Assembly (NCBI RefSeq): GCF_003347205.1
Contig: NZ_QQBJ01000011.1
Coordinates: forward strand, 62,001-126,000
Length of the DNA: 64,000 bases
From: Mycolicibacterium moriokaense
GTDB lineage: Bacteria > Actinomycetota > Actinomycetes > Mycobacteriales > Mycobacteriaceae
Reading direction: 5' to 3'
Part shown: one piece after another, positions 34,993 through 42,642 of the stretch
Numbering within the stretch: the first letter of the stretch is position 1
Layout of the letters: every line of letters begins with the position of its first letter
Position numbers and translations under genes: made by a program
Notes under the pieces: generated by a model
Told to the model about the DNA's origin: nothing
The model's input: only the letters and a program-made list of their open reading frames with translations
Database searches by the model: none

Positions 34993-35781
34993 ATGGGCGC
35001 CCCGGTCGGACAGCTGACGCGGGGCACCACCGGCCACAACCGGCTGCGCAGGTGCGACCGCTGGCTGGTGCACTCGCCGCGGGTGCGCACCTCCCTGCAG
35101 TCGGCCGCCGATCCCCTGGTGATCGATCTCGGCTACGGCGCGCTGCCGGTGACCACCCTCGAGTTGGCCAGCCGACTGCGCGCGGTGCGGGCGGACGTGC
35201 GGGTGATGGGCCTGGAGATCGACCCGGACCGGGTTGCCGGCGCGCGGGTCGCCGGCAACGACTCCGTCGAGTTCGGCCTCGGCGGCTTCGAACTGGCCGG
35301 CCACCGGCCGGTGCTGGTGCGCGCGTTCAACGTGCTGAGGCAGTACCGCGAGGACGCCGTCGACGAGGCCTGGTCGATGATGCGGACACGGCTGGCGCCC
35401 GGCGGCCTGATCGTCGACGGCACCTGCGACGAGATCGGCAGACGGTGCGCCTGGGTCCTGCTCGACGGCGACGGGCCGGTCAGCCTCACGCTGGCGTGCG
35501 ACCCGTTCGCGATCGATGCGCCGTCAGACCTCGCCGAGCGGCTACCCAAGGCGCTGATCCATCACAACGTGGCGGGCCGGCCGATAAACACCTTGTTGTC
35601 GGCGGCCGATCACGCCTGGGCCAGCGTGGCGGGCCACGGCGTGTTCGGCGCAAGGGAACGCTGGCGCGCCATGCTGAATCTGTTGCGCGACAACGGATGG
35701 CCGGTCGAACCGCCCCGCCGCCGGATGCGTGACGGGGTGCTCACGGTGCCGTGGGCTATTGTTGCCCCGCCTCGACCCTGA
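34993..35781 (+). CDS. Class I SAM-dependent methyltransferase-like protein
   Basis: A 262-residue protein with a Rossmann-type methyltransferase core: DLGYGALPVTTLELA as motif I, the acidic loop LEIDPDRV as motif II, and LAPGGLIVDGT later. The motif I glycine pattern is loose (DLGYG), so activity is probable but not certain. The substrate is unknown. ATG 34993 lies six bases after TAAAAT, a leaderless promoter. It is divergent from the FadD operon and its 3' end overlaps the convergent symporter gene by 26 bases. Confidence 0.75.
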   Translation: MGAPVGQLTRGTTGHNRLRRCDRWLVHSPRVRTSLQSAADPLVIDLGYGALPVTTLELASRLRAVRADVRVMGLEIDPDRVAGARVAGNDSVEFGLGGFELAGHRPVLVRAFNVLRQYREDAVDEAWSMMRTRLAPGGLIVDGTCDEIGRRCAWVLLDGDGPVSLTLACDPFAIDAPSDLAERLPKALIHHNVAGRPINTLLSAADHAWASVAGHGVFGARERWRAMLNLLRDNGWPVEPPRRRMRDGVLTVPWAIVAPPRP

Positions 35782-37282
35782 CCGGTTGTTGCTCGTCTGC
35801 AACGGCCGCCTCTTCGAGTGCGTCGTCGACGTCTTCGGCCACCCGGATATCGAGGCCCTTGATCGGCGACGCGGGGGTGAGCAGGGCGATGACCACATAG
35901 CTCGCCAGCGACGCACCGAACGCGATGAACGTCGGCCAGCCGTCGAACGTCGCATCGAAGACCCCGTTGGGGACGTAGAGGATGGTGTTGTCCAGGCCAT
36001 ACATCGTGGGCGTCATGACGAACAGCACGAGGCGCACGGCGAGGCCGACGACAATCGACACCATCGCCGCCAGTGCCGTGCCCTTACGCCACCACATGCC
36101 GAGGATGAACGGCACCACCAGGCAGGCCAGTAGAAGGTCGAAGGCCAGGGTCAGCAGGATGCCGGTCTGCTTGACATAGATCGCGACCGCGATCGCCAAG
36201 ACGGTCACCGGGACCATCGCGATGCGGGTCGCCCACAGCAGCGGATCGCGCTGGCCCGTCACGTGCACGCGCCGCACACCGCCCACGTTGCGGACCGACA
36301 CGTTGGAGATGGCCAGGATCGCGCCGTTGGCCGTGCTCATGGACGCGCCGACGAGACCGCAGAGCACCACGATCGTGATCACGAGTGGCACCTGGTCGAG
36401 CAGACGCAGCAGGATCGGGTCGTCGCCCTCGCCCAGCACCCCCGAGGCTGCCAGCGCGACGAGCGCAAACGGAACGCCGATCAGCGCGGTGCCGCCGGCG
36501 GCGGCGAAACATGAGCGACGGGCCGTCTCAGGCGATTTGGCCGAGAAGACCCGTTGCATGAAGTCGATCGCGACGATATCGCCGATGCCGAGGGCGATCA
36601 GCGTCGCCCAGTTGACGGTGGCACCCATCGCGGGGTCGGTGAGTTGCCCGAAGGCGAACGGCCCCATCCCGTCTGGGATGGTAATGCCGTGGGTGGAGCT
36701 CATCCAGAAGAACAGCGCCCAACCCCCGACCAGGATCAACACCATCTGGATGATCGCGGTGTAGGCGTCGGCGATCAGTCCGCCCGCACCGGTGTACGAC
36801 ACCGCCAGCACGGCGATGATCACGGCGCCCACCCAGTACGGCATCCCGGTGAAGTGCTGGAAGAGGAACCCGCCCGCCACGAGGTTGCCGGCCACCAGAA
36901 GGATGAAGCCGATGATCAGCATGATCGCCGCGACGAACTCGACCCTGCGGCCGAATCGCAGGTGGTAATAGTCCGGGAACGACGTCAGACCCATTCGGTT
37001 CATCGGTTTTGCGAAGAAGATGCCGGTGAACAAGAGACACAAGGCCAGACCGAGGGGCAGCGAAGCGCCCGCCCAGAAGCCGAACTCAGCGGTCAGGTCC
37101 GTGTTGCCGAGGGTGGCGTTGGTGTCGACGGCCGAACCCATCAGGGCGCCGCTGACGAGGATCAACGGCAGGCTGCGCCCGCCGACGAGGAAATTCGCGC
37201 TGTCGCCTTCGACCTTCTTCGAAACCAAGAAGCCGATGACGACGATGAGGGCGACGCTGATGCCTACGCCGAGAAGAATCAT
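35756..37282 (-). CDS. Sodium:solute symporter under guanidine-I riboswitch control
   Basis: A 508-residue SSS-family transporter with about 13 membrane segments, from ISVALIVVIGFLVSKKVEG to FIAFGASLASYVVIALL. Family marks include the GGRSLP loop, VSGALMGSAVDTNATLG and the YTGAGGLIADAYTAIIQ stretch with helix-breaking GG. It is likely to import a small nitrogen compound with sodium. The 5' leader carries a class I guanidine riboswitch, so guanidine or a derivative such as methylguanidine or carboxyguanidine is the probable substrate. GGAGG lies seven bases before ATG 37282. It is divergent from the guanidinase. Confidence 0.88.
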   Translation of the reverse strand: MILLGVGISVALIVVIGFLVSKKVEGDSANFLVGGRSLPLILVSGALMGSAVDTNATLGNTDLTAEFGFWAGASLPLGLALCLLFTGIFFAKPMNRMGLTSFPDYYHLRFGRRVEFVAAIMLIIGFILLVAGNLVAGGFLFQHFTGMPYWVGAVIIAVLAVSYTGAGGLIADAYTAIIQMVLILVGGWALFFWMSSTHGITIPDGMGPFAFGQLTDPAMGATVNWATLIALGIGDIVAIDFMQRVFSAKSPETARRSCFAAAGGTALIGVPFALVALAASGVLGEGDDPILLRLLDQVPLVITIVVLCGLVGASMSTANGAILAISNVSVRNVGGVRRVHVTGQRDPLLWATRIAMVPVTVLAIAVAIYVKQTGILLTLAFDLLLACLVVPFILGMWWRKGTALAAMVSIVVGLAVRLVLFVMTPTMYGLDNTILYVPNGVFDATFDGWPTFIAFGASLASYVVIALLTPASPIKGLDIRVAEDVDDALEEAAVADEQQPVRVEAGQQ

Positions 37283-37307
37283 TGGGAAGCCTCCGTGTGA
37301 GGTGGTG

Positions 37308-37404
37308 CCTCCCGGGCTTTTGTCCCGCCGTGGAGCGTGCGGCCCCGTCGCCGTCCGCCTGCGTCTCTCGGACCAGACCCGGCGGACGGCGGAACCCTAG
37401 ACGC
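37308..37404 (-). promoter_or_regulatory. Guanidine-I (ykkC) riboswitch
   Basis: Read on the minus strand, the leader has the three most conserved ykkC blocks in order: CTAGGGTTCCG (37400-37390), GGTCCGAGAGA (37374-37364) and GGGACAAAAGCCCGGGAG (37326-37309). Nine-base complementary arms CCGTCCGCC/GGCGGACGG (37389-37381 with 37359-37351) form the expected first hairpin around the GGTCCGAGAGA strand. It ends 25 bases before the symporter start codon. Known members switch genes on when free guanidinium binds. Confidence 0.93.
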
Positions 37405-37406
37405 GC

Positions 37407-37424
37407 CTCACAAGTGAATGTGAG
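37407..37424. promoter_or_regulatory. Inverted repeat at the presumed symporter promoter
   Basis: CTCACA and TGTGAG are separated by AGTGAA, just upstream of the class I riboswitch 5' end. It would overlap the -10/-35 region of the symporter transcript. It could be an operator for nitrogen or other control on top of the riboswitch; no protein can be assigned. Confidence 0.3.
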
Positions 37425-37531
37425 TCGTCAGTCAGAAAAGCCCCGGCCGATTACGACGATGAACTCGTGGTGTTAACGCCTCGTTGCGATTCGAGTGGCG
37501 GGTTCGGCGAACGCTGCCCAAGATAAGGACA

Positions 37532-37562
37532 GGAGCCGCCACCGGTTGCGTTCGGCGGCTCC
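37532..37562 (+). promoter_or_regulatory. Stem-loop directly before the guanidine-III aptamer
   Basis: GGAGCCGCC (37532-37540) and GGCGGCTCC (37554-37562) form a perfect nine-base stem with a 13-base loop. The second arm abuts the class III aptamer at 37563. It may be a folding guide, an upstream attenuator hairpin or an RNA-stability element in the guanidinase leader. Confidence 0.5.
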
Positions 37563-37604
37563 CCGGACGAGGTGCGTCGTACCCGGTCAGCGACAAGACG
37601 GCGC
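37563..37604 (+). promoter_or_regulatory. Guanidine-III (mini-ykkC-III) riboswitch
   Basis: The 42-base element begins CCGGACGAGGTGCG, continues with ACCCGGTCAG and ends ACAAGACGGCGC, nearly identical to the remembered Thermobifida fusca class III aptamer of known structure. CCGG/CCGG and GCGTCG-type/GACGGCGC pairings give the compact pseudoknot. It ends two bases before the GAGGAG Shine-Dalgarno (37607-37612) of the guanidinase gene, so ligand binding can act directly on translation initiation. Confidence 0.92.
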
Positions 37605-37617
37605 TCGAGGAGTCGTC

Positions 37618-38763
37618 ATGTCCGACACGCCGTCTGAACCACTCAACCGCGAAGGCGCCTGGGCCCAGCAGGCCGAAGCCCAATTGCCCGATCGCCGCGA
37701 GCGCGAGGAGATCGAGCGCAGTCTGACCTACGGGCTGGAGGCCGCGCCCACGATCAACGACCGCAGGATCTCCACGTTCGTGCGCGGCGAGTTGCCGCAC
37801 TTCGCCGGCGAGCGCGGGACGTTTCTGAAGTGTCCGTTCGTCGAGGACGTCAACCAGGTCGACGACGCCGAGGTGGCGTTCTTCGGCGTGCCGCTCGACG
37901 CGGGCGCCACCTACCGGCCGGGCACCCGGTTCGGCCCGCAGGGAATTCGCCGCTCCACCAACCTCTTCGGCACCTACAACTACGAGATGGGTGTCGATCT
38001 GCGGGAGCAGCTGAACATGGTCGACATCGGCGACGTGTTCACGATTCCGGGCAACCTGGAGAAGTCGTTCGATCAGATCAGCCAGGCGATGGCGCACGTC
38101 GTACAGAAGGGCGTGATGCCCGTTGTGCTCGGTGGCGATCACTCCATCGGCTTTCCCACCATCCGGGGAATGGCGCCATACCTGGACGGCAACATCGGCA
38201 TCATCCACTTCGACCGGCACGTCGACACGCAGGAGTCCGACCTCGACGAGCGGATGCACACCACGCCGTGGTTCCACGCGACGAACATCAAGAACGCGCC
38301 CGCGACCAACCTGGTGCAGATCGGCATCGGGGGCTGGCAGGCGCCGCGGGCAGGCGTGAAGGTGGGCCGCGAACGGAACTCGACGGTGATCACCGTCGGC
38401 GACGTCGAGCGCGTCGGCGTCGAGAAGATCGCCGAGATGGCGCTCGAGGTGGCGTGGAAGGACGCCAAGGCGGTCTACCTGTCGTTCGACATCGACGTGA
38501 TCGACGCAGGCTTCGTGCCGGGCACCGGCTGGCCCGAGCCGGGCGGGCTGTTGCCGCGCGAGGCGCTGAACCTGGTGCGCATGGTGTCCGAGCCTGGGCT
38601 GGCGGGCATCGAGGTGGTCGAATGCTCGCCGCCGTACGACTGGGCCGAGCAGACCGCGCTGCTGAGCTCGCGGGTGATCCTGGACAGCCTGGCCAGCCAG
38701 ATCCGGTCCGGCAAGTTGGGCAACAAGGCCGCCGCACTCGACCGGCACGCCTGGGGGCCGTAG
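37618..38763 (+). CDS. gdmH: Guanidine hydrolase (guanidinase) of the ureohydrolase family
   Basis: A 381-residue ureohydrolase that should split guanidine to urea and ammonia. Metal ligands are His175 (GGDHS), Asp199-His201-Asp203 (FDRHVDT) and Asp291/Asp293 (SFDIDVID). The N-terminal extension of about 70 residues and segments such as DRHVDTQES, WFHATNI and PGTGWPEPGGLLPREAL match the remembered nickel-dependent guanidinase Sll1077, not agmatinase or arginase. The class III guanidine riboswitch immediately upstream supports this. ATG 37618 follows GAGGAG. No HypA/HypB-like nickel chaperone genes are in the window. The urea formed needs a urease elsewhere. Confidence 0.92.
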   Translation: MSDTPSEPLNREGAWAQQAEAQLPDRREREEIERSLTYGLEAAPTINDRRISTFVRGELPHFAGERGTFLKCPFVEDVNQVDDAEVAFFGVPLDAGATYRPGTRFGPQGIRRSTNLFGTYNYEMGVDLREQLNMVDIGDVFTIPGNLEKSFDQISQAMAHVVQKGVMPVVLGGDHSIGFPTIRGMAPYLDGNIGIIHFDRHVDTQESDLDERMHTTPWFHATNIKNAPATNLVQIGIGGWQAPRAGVKVGRERNSTVITVGDVERVGVEKIAEMALEVAWKDAKAVYLSFDIDVIDAGFVPGTGWPEPGGLLPREALNLVRMVSEPGLAGIEVVECSPPYDWAEQTALLSSRVILDSLASQIRSGKLGNKAAALDRHAWGP

Positions 38764-38768
38764 CGCTC

Positions 38769-38774
38769 TAGGCT
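38769..38774 (+). promoter_or_regulatory. Leaderless-type -10 box of the Rv0480c homologue
   Basis: TAGGCT ends six bases before ATG 38781, with no Shine-Dalgarno. It lies directly after the guanidinase stop, so this conserved backbone gene has its own promoter and need not depend on the guanidine riboswitch. Confidence 0.5.
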
Positions 38775-38780
38775 GTCGTT

Positions 38781-39608
38781 ATGCGAATCGCGTTGGCGCA
38801 GATCCAGAGCGGCACCGAGCCCGAGGCCAACCTGGGGTTGGTCGACGAGTACACCCGCCGCGCCTCCGACGCGGGCGCCGCCATGGTGCTGTTTCCCGAG
38901 GCCACCATGTGCCGCTTCGGGGTGTCGCTGGCCGACATCGCCGAGCCGCTGGACGGACCGTGGGCCGACGGGGTGCGCCGCATTGCGGCCGAGACGGGGG
39001 TCACCGTGGTGGCAGGCATGTTCGTGCCCGCCGACACCCGCGACGGCCAGCCTCGGGTCACCAACACGCTGATCGCCACCGGCCGCGGCGTCGAGGCGCA
39101 CTACGACAAGATCTACCTCTACGACGCGTTCGGGTTCACCGAGTCGCGCACCGTCGCGCCCGGGCATGCGCCGGTGGTGATCACCGTCGACGGAGTCAAC
39201 GTCGGGTTGAGCCTGTGCTACGACATCCGCTTCCCCGAGCTCTACGTCAAGCTGGCACAGCGCGGCGCGCAGCTGATCACCGTGCACGCGTCGTGGGGCA
39301 CGGGCCCCGGCAAGCTGGACCAGTGGACCCTGCTGGCGAGGGCGCGGGCGCTGGACACCGGCAGCTTCGTCGCCGCTGTCGGCCAGGCGTACCCGGGCGA
39401 CGAGATCGCCAAGGTGGGCCCGACGGGGGTGGGCGGCAGCGTCGTCGCGTCCCCGCTCGGCGAGGTCGTCGACGCGGCGGGAGCCGACCCGTCGCTGCTC
39501 GTCACCGACATCGACCCGGATGCAGTGGCGTCGGTCCGGGACACGATCGCGGTGCTGCGTAACCGCTCGACCCTCGCCCAGCCGGATAGGGCAGAATCGC
39601 GGGCGTGA
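38781..39608 (+). CDS. Carbon-nitrogen hydrolase (Nit2-like, Rv0480c homologue)
   Basis: A 275-residue nitrilase-superfamily amidase. The catalytic triad is Glu in LFPEATM, Lys in HYDKIYLYDAFG and Cys in GLSLCYDIRFPE. These pieces match Nit1/Nit2-type omega-amidases or deaminated-glutathione amidases, involved in metabolite repair. It is the backbone neighbour of Rv0479c and resumes the M. tuberculosis order after the accessory block. ATG 38781 has a leaderless promoter. A specific role with guanidine is not supported, as the gene is conserved in mycobacteria lacking that locus. Confidence 0.9.
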   Translation: MRIALAQIQSGTEPEANLGLVDEYTRRASDAGAAMVLFPEATMCRFGVSLADIAEPLDGPWADGVRRIAAETGVTVVAGMFVPADTRDGQPRVTNTLIATGRGVEAHYDKIYLYDAFGFTESRTVAPGHAPVVITVDGVNVGLSLCYDIRFPELYVKLAQRGAQLITVHASWGTGPGKLDQWTLLARARALDTGSFVAAVGQAYPGDEIAKVGPTGVGGSVVASPLGEVVDAAGADPSLLVTDIDPDAVASVRDTIAVLRNRSTLAQPDRAESRA

Positions 39609-40489
39609 CTGATCCCTGGGCTCGCCCGGCCAACCAGCCCCAGCAGGGCGGCGCGGTCCCGCCAGGGCCGCCACCGCAGTACCCGCCGAGCGGACCGGGA
39701 CAGCAGGCTCCCCCGCCGCCCGAGCAGAAGGACTCCTCGCTGGGTGGCAGGATAAAGAGGCTGTTCAGCGACCCGCTGACCATTGTGCTGGCGGTCGTCA
39801 TCGTGGTGGCGCTGATCGCCGCGGGCCTGCTGGGCGCGGAACTCTACGCGCGCGACCGGGCTGACAACGTCGTCGCGCATGCCACCGAGTGCGTGGTGCA
39901 GGACGACGCCACGGTGTCATTCGGCGCGTCGCCGTTCCTGATCCAGCACCTGACCGGGCACTACGGCAACATCTCGATCGAAACGGCGGGCAACCAGATC
40001 CGCGACGCCAAGGGCATGAAGGCCAAGATCAACATCGACGACGTGCGATTGCAGGACAACGGCAACTCGAAGGGCACCATCGGCTCGCTGACGGCGATGA
40101 TCACCTGGACCGCCGAGGGCATCAAGCAGACCGTGCAGGACTCCATTCCCGTGGTCGGGGGGTTTGTCACCGGGGTGAAGACCAATCCATCGGACGGCAC
40201 CATCGAACTGGAGGCGGCGCTGGGTTCCAGCATCACCACCAAGCCGGTCGTGCAGGACGGCGGGCTGGCCCTGCAGGTGGTCAACCTCAGCGGGCTGGGC
40301 TTCACGCTGCCCCGCGAGACCGTGCAACCCGCGCTCGACGCGTTCTCCGCGCAGCTGACCAAGAACTATCCGCTCGGCATCAAGGCCGACGACGTCACCG
40401 TCACCGATACCGGTGTGACAGCGCGCTTTTCGACGAAGAACGCCGCGATCCCCGCCAGCAACGACGACCCCTGCTTCGCTGGCCTCTGA
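39605..40489 (+). CDS. DUF2993 membrane-anchored protein (Rv0479c homologue)
   Basis: A 294-residue protein. The first 50 residues are proline/glutamine-rich and cytoplasmic, followed by a single membrane segment (LTIVLAVVIVVALIAAGLLGA) and an extracytoplasmic DUF2993 domain (LIQHLTGHYGNISIE to the end), a lipid-binding-like beta fold. The function is unknown. GTG 39605 overlaps the nitrilase stop. Its last two codons and stop form the first unit of a 26-bp tandem repeat, so the C-terminus has been shaped by that repeat. Confidence 0.88.
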   Translation: MTDPWARPANQPQQGGAVPPGPPPQYPPSGPGQQAPPPPEQKDSSLGGRIKRLFSDPLTIVLAVVIVVALIAAGLLGAELYARDRADNVVAHATECVVQDDATVSFGASPFLIQHLTGHYGNISIETAGNQIRDAKGMKAKINIDDVRLQDNGNSKGTIGSLTAMITWTAEGIKQTVQDSIPVVGGFVTGVKTNPSDGTIELEAALGSSITTKPVVQDGGLALQVVNLSGLGFTLPRETVQPALDAFSAQLTKNYPLGIKADDVTVTDTGVTARFSTKNAAIPASNDDPCFAGL

Positions 40490-40570
40490 GTCGGCTCGGC
40501 CGACGTGGCCCCTGAGTCGGCTCGGCCGACGTGGCCTCTGAGTCGGCTCCGCCGACGTGGCCTCTAGGCC
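40481..40570. repeat. Three 26-bp tandem repeats with hairpins between convergent genes
   Basis: Units at 40481-40506, 40507-40532 and 40533-40558 begin GGCCTCTGAGTCGG or GGCCCCTGAGTCGG, each containing GTCGGC-TCG-GCCGAC (or -TCC-) as a six-base stem. A partial fourth unit GGCCTCTAGG runs to about 40570. The array joins the stop codons of the DUF2993 and deoC genes. The three GC-rich hairpins could act as a bidirectional terminator; the structure is also VNTR-like. Confidence 0.85.
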
Positions 40571-41238
40571 AATCCGTCCAGCACCGCGCGCGTTCCGGAC
40601 AACCCGAGACGGGTCGCGCCCGCGTCGAGCATCGCGACCGCGTCGTCGGCCGTGCGGATGCCGCCGCTGGCCTTCACCCCGACCCGCGGACCGACCGCGG
40701 CGGCCATCAACTCCACGGCTGCCACCGAGGCGCCGCCACTGGGGTGAAAACCGGTGGAGGTCTTCACGAAGTCGGCACCGGCGTCGGCGGCGATCCGGCA
40801 CACCGACGTCAGCGCCTGCTCGCCTGCGAGGCTCAGCAGCGCCGCCGACTCGACGATCACCTTGAGGACCGCGTCGGGCACGGCAGCGCGGACCGCGGCG
40901 ACATCAGCCGCCACGGCGTCTGATTCACCGGACACGGCGGCGCCGACATCGATGACCATGTCGATCTCGTCAGCGCCCGCGGCGGCGGCCGCCACGGCTT
41001 CTGCGGCCTTGACCGCCGAAAGATGCTTGCCCGACGGGAATCCCACGACGGAGGCGATGTGCAGACCCGCAGGCACGGACGACTTCGCCACCGCGACCAT
41101 CGACGGCGACACGCACACCGCGTACACCCCGAGGTCGGTCGCCTCACGCACCAGCGCCGTCACGTCGGCAGCGGTGGCCTCGGGTTTGAGCAGAGTGTGG
41201 TCGACCAGCGCGGCGACCTCGGCGCGGCTGCGCGGCAC
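40564..41238 (-). CDS. deoC: Deoxyribose-phosphate aldolase
   Basis: A 224-residue class I aldolase that splits 2-deoxyribose-5-phosphate into glyceraldehyde-3-phosphate and acetaldehyde in deoxynucleoside breakdown. The Schiff-base lysine is Lys159 in [10 protein letters not shown], with the proton-relay Lys189 in [20 protein letters not shown] near the N-terminus is characteristic. GTG 41238 overlaps the stop of the upstream secreted-protein gene by one base (TAGTG). The stop lies in the last partial unit of the tandem repeat. It corresponds to Rv0478. Confidence 0.95.
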   Translation of the reverse strand: MPRSRAEVAALVDHTLLKPEATAADVTALVREATDLGVYAVCVSPSMVAVAKSSVPAGLHIASVVGFPSGKHLSAVKAAEAVAAAAAGADEIDMVIDVGAAVSGESDAVAADVAAVRAAVPDAVLKVIVESAALLSLAGEQALTSVCRIAADAGADFVKTSTGFHPSGGASVAAVELMAAAVGPRVGVKASGGIRTADDAVAMLDAGATRLGLSGTRAVLDGLA

Positions 41239-41648
41239 TAAAACGGTTCTTCTGTGCCGCCGGGATTGCAGTGCGCCGCCAACATCTGATCGGCGGGCAC
41301 CTCCGGCCGCCACGGCTCGAGGTTCCAGCTGGTCTTGCCGGGATAGGCGAATTCCGCGTAATGCCAATGGCACATGAACTGGTCGCGCATGCCGGGAATG
41401 TCGGCGTCGGGCGACAGCGTCACCACTTCCGCCCAGGCCTCGTCGGCCTCGGAGTCGGTGCCGGGCTCGACGGACGCCGCGCGCGCCGAATCCGTCGGAT
41501 ACACGCGCAGGCTGGACAAGTCGCCCCACTTGGCCCACTCGAGGTGGGCGACGTATGGCGGACCGGGAACGGGATCGGCCGCCGCAGTGGCCGCGAGGCC
41601 AAGGGCAGCAGTCATGGCCACCGCCGAGGCGGCAAGAACACGACGCAC
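41238..41648 (-). CDS. Small secreted protein (Rv0477 homologue)
   Basis: A 136-residue protein with a Sec signal peptide ([23 protein letters not shown], cleaved before DPVPG). The mature region has a DUF2599-like pattern with [23 protein letters not shown] in pieces and two cysteines that may pair. The function is unknown. GTG 41648 is four bases downstream of the Rv0476-type stop, and the gene is coupled to deoC at its 3' end. Confidence 0.85.
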   Translation of the reverse strand: MRRVLAASAVAMTAALGLAATAAADPVPGPPYVAHLEWAKWGDLSSLRVYPTDSARAASVEPGTDSEADEAWAEVVTLSPDADIPGMRDQFMCHWHYAEFAYPGKTSWNLEPWRPEVPADQMLAAHCNPGGTEEPF

Positions 41649-41652
41649 GCGA

Positions 41653-41937
41653 CTACCGCGACTTTCCCTGGATGTCGAGGATCTTGGGCCGGACGTCGAC
41701 GAGGTAGATGCCCGAGGCAACGGCGGCGATGGCCGCACCGAACGGATCGCGGAACAGAAGCAGCAGAAGCACGCTGCCGCCGATGATGAGCAGCCAGACC
41801 GGCTTGGTGAGCTTGCCCGCCGCGGTGTACGCGTCAGGGCGTTGCATGGCGGCGTGCACGAAGGCGTAGACCGCCACTGCGAAGGCGGCTACGACGAGCA
41901 CCAAAACAATGACGCCCGCTAGGTTGGCAAGGATCAC
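41653..41937 (-). CDS. DUF2516 membrane protein (Rv0476 homologue)
   Basis: A 94-residue protein with two or three membrane segments ([39 protein letters not shown], then a shorter [15 protein letters not shown]). The end is basic ([12 protein letters not shown]). The function is unknown. It lies between hbhA and the secreted-protein gene as in M. tuberculosis. Confidence 0.88.
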   Translation of the reverse strand: MILANLAGVIVLVLVVAAFAVAVYAFVHAAMQRPDAYTAAGKLTKPVWLLIIGGSVLLLLLFRDPFGAAIAAVASGIYLVDVRPKILDIQGKSR

Positions 41938-41975
41938 CTCGCCAGCCTAAGCGGGCGCCACCGTCGGCGTCGAAT

Positions 41976-42581
41976 TTACTTCTGGGTGACCTTCTTGGCC
42001 GGAGCCTTCTTGGCGGGGGCCTTCTTGGCCGGCGCCTTCTTGGCGGCCTTCTTCACCGGGGCCGCGGACTTCTCGGCCTTCTTGGGCAGCTCAACGCCAA
42101 CCAGCTTGGCGGCGCGCTCGCCGACCGCGCGGGTCTGCGTGGCAACGTTGCCCAGCGCCTCCTGGGTCAGCTCGACGGCCTGGTCGGTGTAGGTCTCGAC
42201 CCGGCCCGCGGCCTCTTCGAGGGCAGGCTGGCTGCGCAGCCGCTCGAGGGCGACCTCGCCGCGCTCGATCAGCTTGTTGTAGGTGGTCTGCGCGGCGTCC
42301 GCGTAGCTTTCGGCGAACTTGCGCAGCTCGTCGGAGCTCAGCCGGTCACGCAGGTCACCGAACTGGGTGGGCAGATCTTCCTGCAGCTTGTTCAGCCGGG
42401 CGCGGCTCTCCTCGACGCGCGCATTGGCGTCGGTGCGGGCCTCGCCTGCACGATCGCGCAGGGTGGCGACGATCTCGTTGACCCGCTCGAGGGCCAGATC
42501 GGCGGCGCCCACCGCGGCGAGCAGCGGAGCCTTGAGGTCGTCAACGGTCGGCTGGGTGTTCTTCTCGGTCTTCTTGGCCAT
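41976..42581 (-). CDS. hbhA: Heparin-binding hemagglutinin
   Basis: A 201-residue surface adhesin and intracytoplasmic-lipid-inclusion-associated protein. The central region (about 20-150) is a long coiled coil, and the C-terminus is lysine-rich with three AKKAP-type repeats before AKKVTQK, the methylated heparin-binding tail. The repeat number determines binding to glycosaminoglycans in M. tuberculosis; environmental species often have a shorter or altered tail. GGAAG lies upstream of ATG 42581. It corresponds to Rv0475. Confidence 0.95.
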   Translation of the reverse strand: MAKKTEKNTQPTVDDLKAPLLAAVGAADLALERVNEIVATLRDRAGEARTDANARVEESRARLNKLQEDLPTQFGDLRDRLSSDELRKFAESYADAAQTTYNKLIERGEVALERLRSQPALEEAAGRVETYTDQAVELTQEALGNVATQTRAVGERAAKLVGVELPKKAEKSAAPVKKAAKKAPAKKAPAKKAPAKKVTQK

Positions 42582-42642
42582 TGTTGTGTACTTCCTTTCA
42601 CTGATTTCTGTCGGTCATCTCTTGGCGGCGATTCGTCTTGTG

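Noticed and set aside
37618-38763. Agmatinase or arginase call for the ureohydrolase
   Set aside because: The long N-terminus, FDRHVDTQES segment and guanidine-III riboswitch point to guanidinase.
38781-39608. Nitrilase as third enzyme of the guanidine pathway
   Set aside because: It has its own promoter, belongs to the conserved Rv0480c position and its motifs fit Nit2-like amidases.
40481-40570. CRISPR array
   Set aside because: The units are directly adjacent with no unique spacers and no cas genes are present; it is a tandem repeat.
41976-42060. DNA repeat at the hbhA 3' end as a separate element
   Set aside because: It encodes the lysine-rich AKKAP tail of HbhA and is explained by the protein.
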